Assembly: GCA_003254885.1 (NCBI GenBank)
Contig: QANT01006956.1
Coordinates: 1-32,596, forward strand
Length of the DNA: 32,596 bases
Reading direction: 5' to 3'
Source: Purshia tridentata
Lineage: Eukaryota; Streptophyta; Magnoliopsida; Rosales; Rosaceae
The first letter of the stretch is position 1; each line of letters starts with the position of its first letter. The notes beneath the pieces are model-generated. The model was not told where the DNA came from. It saw nothing but the letters and a program-made list of their open reading frames with translations, and ran no database searches. Shown one piece after another: positions 19,937 to 31,304 of this stretch. A program made the position numbers and the translations under genes.

Positions 19937-22457
19937 AAAGCGTCATTTCGGTGCATACTCAATCTAATTTCGTTCCAATTGCACCGAAACGTGCACAGTT
20001 GGCAATAAAGACATGAGGAAGCACTTTCTCTTCTTTGGATTAGCGTTCTAGCCCAAATGAACCACTATAGGTGTTAAGAATGCATGGAACGTCATTTTGG
20101 CGCACACTGCGTACAATTTGGTTAAATTTGCACCAAAACGTGCTCGGTTGGCAAGAAACACGTTCTCATGCTTGGATTAACGTTCTTTCCCTCAAGAAGC
20201 ATATTTCATGTTAAGAAAGAACTCAAAGGCCATTTTGGTGCATGCTTTCGTCTCAATTGCATCAAAACGTGCCCGGTCGGAAAGAAATACACGAGGAAGC
20301 ACTTTCTCATGTCTCGATTTTCAGGCTAGCCCTGAAGAACCACTTTAGGTGTTAAGAATTCACGAAATCATCATTTCGGTGCATACTCAGTCCAAATTCA
20401 TCCAAATTGCACCAAAACTTCCTTGGTTGGCAAGAAAGACATAAGGAAGCACTTTCTCATGCCTCGATATTAGCATGCTAACCCTAAAGAACCACTTTAG
20501 GTCTTAAGAATGCACAACAAGGTCATTTCGGTGTGTACTAAGTCCAAATTAATTAAAGTTACACCAAAACGTTCTCGGTTGGCAAGAAAGAAATGGGGAA
20601 GCATTTTCTCATGTCTCGATTAGCGTGCAAGCCCGAAAGAACAACTTTAGGTGCTAAGAATGCACGAATACGTCATTTAAGTGCGCACTTAGTCCAATTT
20701 GGTTAGAGTTGCCCCAAAACGTGCTCGGTTGACAAGAAATACATGGGAACGACGTTCTCGTGTTTGGATTAGTGTTCTAGCCCAAATGAATTACTTTAGG
20801 CGTTGTGAATGCGCGAATACGACGTTTCGGCGCACATTGCAAGCCAAATTTGGCTAACATCGCAACAAAACGTGCTCGGTTGGTAAGAAAGATATAGGGA
20901 TGCACTTTCTCATGCTTGGATTAGCGTTCTAGCCTTAAAGAAGCACATTTCGTGTTAGGATGGAACAAAAATGTCTTTCCGGTGCATACTCAGTCTAACT
21001 TGGTCGAAATTGCACCAAGACGTGCTCGGTTGGCAAGAAAGAGATGAGGAAGCACTCTCTGATATCTCGATGAGCGTGCTAACCCTTAGGAACCACTTTA
21101 GGTGTTAAGAATAAATGAAAACGTGATTTTGGTGCACGCTCAGTACAATTTGGTTAAAGTTGCACCAAAACGTGATCGGTTGGCAAGAAAGACATGGGGA
21201 AACGCTTTCTCAAGCTTGGATTAGCATCGTAGCCCTAAAGAAGCACATTTCGTGTTTAGAAGTAACGAAAACATCATTTCGGTGTGTGCTCAGTCCAATT
21301 TCGTGCAATTTCCACCAAAACATAGCTGGTTGGCAAGAAAGATATGGGGAAGCACTTTCTCATGCTTAGATTAGTGTTCTAGCCCTAAAGAAGCACCTTT
21401 TTGGGTTAAGAACGCACGAAAACATCATTTCGATGCATATTCAATCAAATATCGTTCTAATTGCACCAAAACGTGCCCAGTTGGCAATAAAGACATGACG
21501 AAGCACTTTCTCTTGTTTGGATTAGCGTTCTAGCCCAAATGAACCACTGTAGGTGTTAAGAATGCATGGAACGTCATTTTGGTGCACACTACGTACAATT
21601 GTATTAAATTTGCCCCAAACTGTGGTCGGTTGGCAAGAAGCACGTTCTCAAGCTTGAATTAATGTTCTAGCCCTCGAGAAACACATTTCATGTTAAGAAA
21701 GAACTCAAAGGCCATTTCGGTGCATGCTTTCATCTAAATTGCATCAAAACATGCCCAGTTGGCAAGAAAGACACTAGGAAGCAGTTTCTCATGTCTCGAT
21801 TTGCGTGCCAGCCCTGAAGAACCACTTTAGGTGTTAAGAATGCAAGAAAACATCATTTCGGTGCATACTCAGTCCAAATTCGTCCAAATTACACCAAAAC
21901 TTCCTTGGTTGGCAAGAAAGACGTGAGGAAGCACTTTCTCATGCCTCGATATTAGCTTGCTAACCCTAAAGAACCACTTTAGGTCTTAAGAAGGCATGAA
22001 AAGGTCATTTCGTTATGCACTGAGTCGAATTTGATTAAATTTACACCAAAATTTTTGTCTCGATTAGCGTGCAAGCCCGAAAGAACAACTTTAGGTGCTA
22101 AGAATGCACGAATACGTCATTTCAGTGCGCACTTAGTCCAATTTGGTTAGAGTTGCTCCAAAACGTGCTCAGTTGACAAGAAACACATGGGAACTACTTT
22201 CTCGTGATTGGATTAGCGTTCTAGCCCAAATGAACTACTTTAGGTGTTAAGAATGCACGAATACGTCGTTTCGGTGCACATTGAATTGCAAATTTGGCTA
22301 ACGTAGCAACAAAACGTGCTCGGTTGGCAAGAAAGACATAGGAATGCATTTTCTCATGCTTGGATTAGCGTTCTAACCTTAAAGAAGCACATTTCTTGTT
22401 AAGATGGAACAAAAATGTCTTTTTGGTGCATACTCAGTCCAACTTGGTTAAAATTGC

Positions 22458-22511
22458 ACCAAAACGTGCTCTGTTGGCAAGAAAACCAAAACGTGCCTGG
22501 TTGGCAAGAAA
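22458..22511 (+). repeat. 27-bp tandem duplication inside the satellite
   Basis: ACCAAAACGTGC...GGCAAGAAA occurs twice back to back (22458-22484 and 22485-22511) with two or three differences, adding one partial box to a monomer. Likely slippage or unequal exchange. Confidence 0.85.
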
Positions 22512-22729
22512 GAGACGAGGAACCACTCTCTGATGTCTCGATTAGCGTGCTAGCCCTCAGGAACCACTTTAGGTGCTAAGAAGGAATGGAAACGTCATTT
22601 CGGTGCACGCTCAGTACAATTTGGTTAAAGTTGCACCAAAACGTTTTCGGTTGGCAAGAAAGACATGGGCAAGCGCTTTCTCGTGCTTAGATTAGCATCC
22701 TAGCCCTAAAGAAGCACATTTCGTGCTTA

Positions 22730-22795
22730 TTTCCTTAATGTTTCCCAATTCCCCTACGAAATGATTTCAACTAGGGTTTTGTTTTCCTAGTTTAN
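22730..22795. other. Non-satellite insert ending at an undetermined base
   Basis: The monomer pattern stops after CACATTTCGTGCTTA and resumes at AGATATGGAGAAGC (22796). The roughly 66 bp between do not resemble the satellite and end in a single N at 22795. This may be a small insertion or an assembly join. Confidence 0.6.
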
Positions 22796-23668
22796 AGATA
22801 TGGAGAAGCACTTTCTCATGCTTGGATTAGGATTCTAGCCCTCAAGAAGCACCATTTTTGGTTAAGAACGCATGTAAACATCGTTTCGGTGCATACTCTC
22901 TAATTTCGTTCCAATTGCACCAAAACGTGCCTGGTTGGCAACAAAGACATGACGAAGCACTTTCTCCTTTTTTGATTAGCGTTCTAGCCCAAATGAACCA
23001 CTATAGGTGTTAAGAATGCATAGAACGTCATTTCGGTGCACACTGCGTACAATTTGGTTAAATTTGCGCCAAAACAAGTTCGGTTGGCAAGAAGCACGTT
23101 CTCATACTTGGATTAACATTCTACCCCTCAAGAAGCACATTTCGTGTTAAGAAAGAACTCAAAGGCCATTTCGGTGCATGCTTTTGTCTAAATTGCATGA
23201 AAATGTGCCCGATTGGAAAGGAAGACACAAGGAAGCACTTTTTTATGTCTCGATTTGCGTGCTAGCCCTGAAGAACCACTTTAGGTGTTAGGAATGCATG
23301 AAAACATCATTTTGGGTGCATACTCAATCCAAATTCGTCCAAATTGTACCAAAACTTCCTTGGTTGGCAAGAAAGTCGTGAGGAAGCACTTTCTCATGCC
23401 TCGATATTAGCGTGCTAACCCTAAAGAAGCACTTTAGGTCTTAAGAATGCACGAAAAGGTCATTTCAGTGTGCACTGAGTCCAATTTGATTAAATTTACA
23501 CCAAAACGTTCCCGGTTGACAAGAAAGACATGGGGAAGCACTTTCTCATGTCTTAATTAGCGTGGAAGCCCAAAAGAACAACTTTAGATGCTAGGAATGC
23601 ACGAATACGTCATTTCGGTGCACACCTAGTCCAATTTAGTGAGAGTTGCCCCAAAACGTGCTCGGTTG

Positions 23669-24087
23669 TTGAACTGTTTTCTTAGAACCAAATAAATACT
23701 CAATTCTAAGTTTACTCGCAAGTGCACGAATTGCGGCGTAGCAAAGCATGCAAATAACAAGGTCGATCTCACAGGGAATAGGTAAACATCAAACCAATTT
23801 AGCTTATTCACAACTCACACGCACGGCATGGGGGTTAAGATTTAGGTCAAAACTCACATACACACTCTAACACACGCAGACAGACTTTTTTGGCATTGTT
23901 AAGCATCAGAATCCACCAAACTATCAATGATCAACTAATATGATAATCATGCAATTTCAAAAGNCAACTAATATGATAATCATGCAATTTCAAAAGACTA
24001 CGAACATAAAGTTTGACTAACGAAGGCTTTAGCTATTTCCCTTTGGCGTTTTACCTTCCTTATGCATGTACTAAGAGCTTATCGGGA
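23669..24087. other. ~420-bp foreign insert in the satellite, contains a gap base
   Basis: The satellite breaks off after CTCGGTTG at 23668 and resumes at about 24088 (TACAATTGGG). The insert begins TGTTGAACTG if the shared bases are counted, and contains GCAAGTGCACGAATTGC and GGTCGATCTCACAGGGAA, which look like dispersed retroelement sequence, though I cannot name the family. It holds an N at 23964 flanked by an exact 32-bp repeat. No gene. Confidence 0.6.
23932..23996 (+). repeat. Exact 32-bp duplication on both sides of an N
   Basis: 23932-23963 and 23965-23996 are identical (CAACTAATATGATAATCATG and on to CAAAAG), separated only by N at 23964. This is the signature of two contig ends sharing unmerged overlap, so it is probably an assembly artefact and not a biological repeat. 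Confidence 0.9.
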
Positions 24088-25759
24088 TACAATTGGGTTA
24101 AAGTTGCACCAAAACGTTATCGGTTGGCAAGAAAGACATGGGGAAGTGCTTTCTCATGCTTAGATTAGCATCCTAGCCCTGAATAAGCACATTTCGTGCT
24201 TAGAAGTAACGAAAACATCATTTCGGCGCGTGCCCAGTTCAACTTCGTGTGATTTCCACCAAAACGTGCCCGATTAGCAAGAAACATATGGGGAAGCACT
24301 TTCTTATGCTTGGATTAGCGTTCTAGCCCTCAAGAAGTACCTTTTTTGGTTAAGAACGCACGAAAACATGAGTTCGGCGCATACTCAATCTAATTTTGTT
24401 ACAGTTGCACCAAAACGTGCCCGGTTGGCAACAAAGACATGAGGAAGCACTTTCTCTTGTTTGGATTCGCATTCTAGCCCAAATGAACCACTGTAGCTGT
24501 TAAGTATGCATGGAACATCATTTCAGCGTACACAGTGTACAATTTCATTAAATTTGCACCAAAACATGCTCGGTTGGCAAGAAGCACGTTCTCATGCTTG
24601 GATTAACGTTCTAGCCCTAGAGCAGTCAGGGTAACTTGCTTCGAATTGCACCAAAACGTGCTCGGTTGGCAAGAAAGAGACGAGGAACACTCTCTGATGT
24701 CTCGATTAGCGTGCTAGCCCTCAGGAACCACTTTAGGTGCTAAGAAGGAACGAAAACGTCATTTCGGTGCACGCTCAGTACAGTTTGGTTAAAGTTGCAC
24801 CAAAACGTTTTCGGTTGGCAAGAAAGACATGGGCAAGCGCTTTCTCGTGCTTAGATTAGCATCCTAGCCCTAAAGAAGCACATTTCGTGCTTAGAAGTAA
24901 CGAAAACATCATTTCAGTGCGTGCTCAGTCCAACTTCGTGCCATTTCCACTAAAACGTGCCCGATTGGCAAGAAACATATGGGGAAGCACTTTCTCATGT
25001 CTCGATTTGCGTGGTAGCCCCAAACAACCACTTTAGGTGTCAAGAATGCACGAAAACATCATTTCGGTGCATACTCTCTCCAAATTCGTCCAAATTGTGC
25101 CAAAACTTCCTTGGTTGGCAAGAAAGACGTGAGGAAGCACTTTCTCATGGCTCAATATTAGCATGCTAACCCTAAAGAACCACTTTAGGTCTTAAGAATG
25201 CACGAAAAGGTCATTCCGGTGTGCCCTAAGTCCAATTTGATTAAAGTTACACCAAAATGTTCCCGATTGGTGAGAAAGACATGGGGAAGCACTTTCTCAT
25301 GTCTCGATTAGCTTGCATGCCCGAAAGAACAACTTTAGGTGCTAAGAATGCACGAATACGTCATTCCGCTGCGCACTTAGTCCAATTTGATTAGAGTTGC
25401 CCCAAAACGTGGTCGGTTGAGAAGAAACACATGGGAACCACTCTCTCGTGTTTGGATTAGCGTTCTAGCCCAAATGAACTACTTTAGGTATTAAGAATGC
25501 ACGAATACGTCGTTTCGGTGCACAACGAAGGTCAAATTTGGCTAACGTAGCAACAAAACGTGCTCCGTTGGCAAGAAAGACATAGGGATGCACTTTCTCA
25601 TGCTTGGATTAGCATTCTAGCCCTCAAGAAGCACCTTTTTTGGTTAAGAACACACGAAAACATGAGTTCGGCACATACTCAATCTAATTTCGTTCAAGTT
25701 GCACCAAAACGTGCCCGGTTGGCAACAAAGACATGAGGAAGCACTTTCTCTTATTTGGA

Positions 25760-25947
25760 TTCGCGTTCTAGCCCAAATGAACCACTGTAGCTATTAAGAA
25801 TGCATGGAACGTCATTTTGGCGTACACAGCGTACAATTTCGTTAAATTTGCACTTCGCATTCTAGCCCAAATGAACCACTGTAGCTGTTCAGAATGCATG
25901 GAACGTCATTTCGGCGTACACAGCGTACAATTTCGTTAAATTTGCAC
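25760..25947 (+). repeat. 94-bp tandem duplication inside the satellite
   Basis: TTCGCGTTCTAGCCC to TTAAATTTGCAC (25760-25853) is repeated directly at 25854-25947 with a few substitutions. It adds a partial monomer and disturbs the 150-bp register locally. Confidence 0.85.
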
Positions 25948-28289
25948 CAAAACGTGCTCGGTTGGCAAGAAGCACATTCTCATGCGTGGATTAACGTTCT
26001 AGCCCTAGAGCAGCACATTTCGTGTTAAGAAAGAACTCAAAGGCCATTTCGGTGCATGCTTTTGTCTAAATTGCATCAAAACGTGCCTAGTTAGCAAGAA
26101 AGACATGAGGGAGCACTTTCTCATGTCTCGATTTGCGTGGTAGCCCCGAAGAACCACTTTAGGTGTTAAAAATGCACGAAAACATCATTTCGGTGAGTAC
26201 TCAGTCCAAATTCGTCCAAATTGTACCAAAACTTCCTTGGTTGGCAAGAAAAACGTGAGGAAGCACTTTCACATGCCTCGATATTAGCGTGCTAACCCTA
26301 AAAAACCACTTTAGGTCTTAAGAATGCACGAAAAGGTCATTCCGGTGTGCACTGATTCCAATTTGATTAAAGTTACACCAAAACATTCTCGGTTGGCGAG
26401 AAAGACATGGGGAAGCAATTTCTCATGCCTCGATTAGCGTGCAAGCTCGAAAGAACAACTTTAGGTGCTAAGAATGCACGAATACTTTATTCCGATGCGC
26501 ACTTAGTCCAATTTTGTTAGAGTTGCCCCAAAACGTGCTCGGTAGCGTTCTAGCCCAAATGAACTATTTTAGGTGTTAAGAATGCACGAATACGTCGTTT
26601 TGGTACTCATTGAAGGTCAAATTTGGCTAACGTAGCAACAAAACGTGCTCGGTTGGAAAGAAAGGCATAGGGATGCACTTTCTCATGCTTGGATTAGCGT
26701 TCTAACCTGAAAGAAGCACATTTCGTGTTAGAATGGAACAAAAATGTCTTTTCGGTGCATACTCAGTGTAACTAGGTGAGAATTGCACCAAAACGTGCCC
26801 GGTTGGCAAGAAAGAGACGAGGATGCACTCCCTAATGTCTCGATTAGCGTGCTAGCCCTCAGGAACCACTTTAGGTGCCAAGAAGGAACGAAAATGTCAT
26901 TTCGGTGCACGCTCAGTACAATTGGGTTAAAGTTGCACCAAAACGTTATCGATTAGCAAGAAAGACATGGGGAAGTGCTTTCTCATGCTTAGATTAGCAT
27001 CCTAGCCTTGAAGAAGCACATTTCGTGCTTAGAAGTAACGAAAACATCATTTCGGTGCGTGCCCAGTCCAACTTTGTGTGATTTCCACCAAAACGTGCCC
27101 GATTGGCAAGAAACATATGGGGAAGCACTTTCTCATGCTTGGATTAGCGTTCTAGCCCTCAAGAAGTACTTTTTTTGGTTAAGAACGCACGAAAACATGA
27201 GTTCAGCGCATACTCAATCTAATTTCGTTCCAATTGCACCAAAACGTGCCCGGTTGGCAACAAAGACATGAGGAAGCACTTTCTCTTGTTTGGATTCGCG
27301 TTCTAGCCCAAATGAACCACTGTAGCTGTTAAGAATGCATGGAACATCATTTCGGCGTACACAGTGTACAATTTCATTAAATTTGCACCAAAACGTGCTC
27401 GGTTTGCAAGAAGCACGTGCTCATGCTTGGATTAACGTTCTAGCCCTAGAGCAGCACATTTTTGTTAAGAAAGAACTCAAAGGCCATTTCTGTGCATGCT
27501 TTCGTCTAAATTGCATCAAAACGTGCCCGGTTGGCAAGAAAGACATGAGGGAGCACCTTCTCATGTCTCGATTTGTATGGTAGCCCCGAAGAACCACTTT
27601 AAGTGTTAAGAATGCACAAAAACATCATTTCGGTGCATACACAGTCCAAATTCGTCCAAATTGTACCAAAACTTCCTTGGTTGGCAAGAAAGACGTGAGG
27701 AAGCACTTTCTCATGCCTCGATATTAGCGTGCTGTCCCTAAAGAACCACTTTAGGTCTTAAGAATGCACGAAAAGGTCATTTGGTGTGCACTGAGTCCAA
27801 TTTGATTAAAGTTACACCAAAATGTTCCCGGTTGGTGAGAAAGACATGGGGAAGCACTTTCTCATGTCTCAATTAGCGTGCAAGCCCGAAAGAACAACTT
27901 TAGGTGCAAATACGTCATTCCGGTGCGCACTTAGTCCAATTTGGTTAGAGTTGCCTCAAAACGTGCTCAGTTGACAAGAAACACATGGGAACCACTTTCT
28001 CGTGTTTGGATTAACGTTCTAGCCCAAATGAACTATTTTAGGTGTTAAGAATACACGAATACGTCGTTTCGGTGCACATTGAAGGTCAAATTTAGGTAAC
28101 GTAGCAACAAAACGTGCTCGGTTGGCAAGAAAGACATAGGGATGCACTTTCTCATGCTTGGATTAGCGTTCTAGCCTTAAAGAAGCACATTTCGTATTAG
28201 GATGGAACAAAAATGTCTTTTCGGTGCATACTCAGTGTAACTTAGTAAGAATTGCACCAAAACGTACCCGGTTGGCAAGAAAGAGACGA

Positions 28290-28530
28290 ACCTTCTAATA
28301 TAATATTGATCACGTCATCTAATGATATCAATATATTGAAGTGACCGGTGGTGAGTTTTAGTGTCTCAGGCAAAGTGAACAAGCACCTCGGTCATAAATT
28401 GGGTAGCGGGATGCAGACGATCTCATGCCCAAAGTCGATCGATATCCACATCCGCGAATAATATTGGGCCAGCTCAACCCACAGCCTTAAAAGTAGGGCC
28501 GAGCTCATCTGTTCTATATTGCAATTTCAG
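28290..28530. other. Unassigned stretch between the satellite and the cyclase remnant
   Basis: Satellite similarity ends within GAGACGA near 28289. The next 240 bp are not satellite and show no cyclase coding sequence. They end in a good splice acceptor (CAATTTCAG at 28530). This could be intron of the cyclase gene or a transposon fragment; I cannot tell which. Confidence 0.5.
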
Positions 28531-30213
28531 TTGGAAAATAATCCATATGATCGCAACCTGATGGTTTTCATGGATTACAGAGACTTCATGAAACCAAAAG
28601 TTCCATGTTTAGTGGCAGAATATCCAACATTTCTTTATGTTATGCCCATGTCCCAACAAGACTGTTCTTTGAGGTTAGCTTGATGTAAATCAGTTTGTCT
28701 GTTACATTACTTGATTTATTTACAAAAATATTTAGAGGAATTGATTTGCAGGAAACTTGTTTGGCCTCTAAAGAAGCCATGCCTTTTGATTTATTGAAGA
28801 AAAAACTCTTGTCAAGGTTAAAGACAATGGGAATCCGTATTACAAAAACTTATGAAGAGGTATTTTTATGGACAGACTACAACGCTACATTTTTGGACAT
28901 GAATTATCATCTTTATCTGGAAACTCTTGGCCTACAATACTAACGAAACTCTTGGCCCCTAATTTCTGCATAATGATCAGGCGTTTGGTCTAGCTTACTT
29001 TCATGATAAAATCAGGGGCCTAATCTTGCAATATTTTATGTAGGAATGGTCTTGGATTCCAGTTGGTGGGTCTTTACCAAATACAGACCAAAAGAACCTG
29101 GCATTTGGTGCTGCTGCCTGCATGGTACATCCAGCCACAGGTCATTATTGAAATTATTGAATTAATCAAAGTTTCCCCAATTGTTCAGTCTAACTGATAC
29201 CTATGATTCTATCTTCATCAAGCAGGGTATTCAGTTGTTGGATCTTTGTGAGAGGCTCCAAAATACGCTTTCTGTGATTGCAAATATTTTAACGCAGGGT
29301 CATTATAAGGCCATTCATAGCCGGATAAGCAATGAGAACATCTCAATGCAGGGTAAGTACTAATTTTTCTATTGGTTTATTCAGAATCTGCATAATACAT
29401 TCCCAAAAAATAAAACATGTATAATGAGTGTTTAAGGCATTTCCATACCCTGGAAGATAACTGCACAAAAGGGAGCATGTTAGCTTGATATAATAATAAA
29501 CCATTTATACTACCTTTCTCTTCCTTGCTTGGCTAGCACACTACCTTTTAGTGAACGTGTGTGTCTTTAGAGTGATTTCTAATACTTCAAAGCATATGCT
29601 GGGAGACAAAGTTGGTGATTGCTAATTTGCATTATGTTTATTCAATTTAATCTTTTCTTTCAGCATGGAATACCCTCTGGCCGCAGGAAAGGAAACGCCA
29701 AAGAGCATTCTTTCTGTTTGGACTGGCACTTATTCTGCAACTGGATATTGAGGGCATTAGGACATTCTTTCATACTTTCTTCCGCTTACCCACTTGGTAT
29801 GATCAATTTTATATGTCATATGCAAAGCTATTCTGGAAATTCTTGCTTTGTCCTCGTATACTAATCGAGATATATGCCATATTCAATGACATAAAAACTA
29901 CAACTCAACTCAACTCATCAAAGCATTGCCTCAAATCTACAAATACCTAGCTGTTCAATGCATGAACTAAGCTTGCATAGATTCCTTTTTTATTAGGGTA
30001 TGTATATATATATATATGAATAATTGATGGTTGTGCTTCTCTTGTAGGATGTGGCAGGGTTTCCTTGGCTCTACACTGTCCTCAGTTGATCTCATTATTT
30101 TTGCTCTTTATATGTTTGTTATAGCACCAAATAATTTGAGAAGGGGCCTTGTTAGACATCTACTTTCTGATCCTACTGGAGCAACTATGATAAGAACCTA
30201 TCTCACACTATAG
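28531..30213 (+). pseudogene. LCYE: Lycopene epsilon-cyclase, 3' half only, with frameshifts and a stop
   Basis: Lycopene epsilon-cyclase forms the epsilon-ring on lycopene in plastids, the branch toward alpha-carotene and lutein. Six exons are recognisable: 28531-28673, 28752-28859, 29044-29140, 29226-29352, 29664-29796 and 30048-30213, with GT-AG introns. They cover about 257 C-terminal residues of a protein usually about 530 long. Motifs include VFMDYRD, AEYPTFLY, EWSWIPVGGSLPNT, NLAFGAAA, VHPATG and, at the end, DPTGATMIRTYL, all typical of this enzyme. The N-terminal half with the transit peptide and dinucleotide-binding motif is absent. Lesions: one C lost in a C-run near 28651-28653, TGA at 29249-29251 and one extra T near 29268-29271. 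The beta-cyclase paralogue is less likely given the motif set and the C-terminal hydrophobic region. Confidence 0.87.
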
Positions 30214-30221
30214 TATGTAAC

Positions 30222-30620
30222 CACTACAACAAATCTTGGCTACTCCAACCTTTTTTTTCCTAGCTCTATTGGCCATTCAGCAACCATTTAGAGTTGCTTA
30301 TTTGTTTAGCAACTATGCAGCAACACTTAAAGGAAAGGATGTAGGGGTTGGGGTCGCATTTGCCCTTCTGCACCACCTGTTTTGGTATGGGGGCTGAGTT
30401 TTTGAAATCTGATCACTGAGTTGACAGCCACAATAGCAACCAAATATAGTCAGCAGGTGCTAATCTTAAGCTACAATTTCAGATTAGTTGGCTTATTGGT
30501 TTGAATATAAAAGGATAGAATATGTTGATTGCTCACTCTTACAGCAACCTTTGTGCAGAGGGTTGGCACCTACACCAATCTGTCCTAAAGGTTGCTAACA
30601 TTTATTTATTTGCAATTAGC
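30222..30620 (-). repeat. Terminus and subterminal repeats of the second CACTA element
   Basis: The putative terminus CACTACAACAAA starts 8 bp after the cyclase stop codon. Short GCAAC/GTTGC motifs recur near 30279, 30292, 30309, 30318, 30439, 30543 and 30591. They differ from the GACGCTT motifs of the first element, which suggests a different CACTA family. Confidence 0.55.
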
Positions 30621-30918
30621 CACACATTTGAATGCATTTCATATTAGTTGCATTAAACCAACTATTTTATATATATTAGTTGTAGTAAACATATGCATAT
30701 ATATTAGTTTGAAACTGCAGTTGCTTAAGAAATATGGAATCAGTGTTTTCTTAAAACATGGCTTCCAAATGTGCTTGCTGCTACCCAATTTAAATTTAAT
30801 AATCCATTAATTCACTTCATACACCAGCAAAATTCACAAATAGATCCAAAAGCAATAATAACATAAATCATAAATCTATATAACATAGAGATCATCCTTT
30901 ACAACACACCTCTGGTGC

Positions 30919-31012
30919 AATACTAGTGCTAGCTACTTTACAATACTAGTGCTAGTTGCTTTGCATCACTAGTGCAAGGGGCTTTACAATTTACTAGTGC
31001 TAGCTTCTTTAC
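30919..31012. repeat. Minisatellite, four copies of a 23-bp unit
   Basis: Units starting at 30919, 30942, 30965 and 30988, each with ACTAGTGC and a CTTTRC-type end. The third copy carries CACTAGTGCAAGGGG, which also occurs in the nearby minus-strand coding region (about 31516-31531). Confidence 0.85.
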
Positions 31013-31068
31013 ATTTACACCCTATCTACATCCACAAACTCAAAACAATCCATTTAACCATAAAGAAC

Positions 31069-31141
31069 TTCCCCTGCTCCATATATACTACCACCACCAA
31101 AACAATAGCACTTCCCTTGCTCCATATATACTACCATCACA
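31069..31141. repeat. Two-copy short tandem repeat (43-bp offset)
   Basis: TTCCCYTGCTCCATATATAC plus a following TACCAYCA-like tail, at 31069 and 31112. Confidence 0.7.
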
Positions 31142-31304
31142 AAATCTCCAACCAAACTTGCATGACTTATATTATGGCCTCATTCCAAATATAAGTCAGC
31201 AAGTTTCCAATCTAACTTCCAAAAAATGGAGATTGACTAGAGATATCATACTAATTAATACTATAAAGTAATAAACTAGCTGACGGACATTCTAAACAAC
31301 AGAC

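Larger units (their letters stand above)
19937..28289. repeat. Satellite array, ~150-bp monomer, ten-monomer higher-order repeat
   Basis: About 8.35 kb of tandem monomers, each with a TTTCGGTGCA box, a CACCAAAACGTGC box, a GGTTGGCAAGAAAGA box and a CACTTTCTCATG box. Counted from the GGTTGGCAAG box, consecutive spacings from 20149 are 129, 150, 152, 150, 151, 150, 150, 150, 151 and 149 bp, which sum to 1482 and return to the same variant monomer at 21631. The short variant carries TCAAAGGCCATT, seen at 20223, 21705, 23159, 26037 and 27477, so the higher-order period is 1.44-1.48 kb. Monomers within a unit differ clearly, but units resemble one another. Local duplications, partial deletions and two foreign inserts are present. 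A centromeric or pericentromeric location is possible but not shown. Confidence 0.93.
30621..31304. other. Non-coding region 3' of the minus-strand gene
   Basis: AT-rich, likely the 3' untranslated and downstream part of the minus-strand accessory gene. It contains the two short tandem repeats listed separately. I see no other gene; the open frames at 30972-31271 and 30997-31194 are composition artefacts. Confidence 0.5.

Noticed and set aside
21160..21369. Open frames inside the satellite (also 24957-25169, 27008-27271, 27335-27583 and 26728-26910 minus)
   Set aside because: They are read across monomers, share the same repeated peptide pattern by virtue of the satellite, and fall in arbitrary positions. 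No evidence of coding.
19937..28289. Regular repeats with spacing, considered as a CRISPR array
   Set aside because: The repeated unit is the whole 150 bp with graded variation and no unique spacers. The host is a plant and the structure is satellite DNA.
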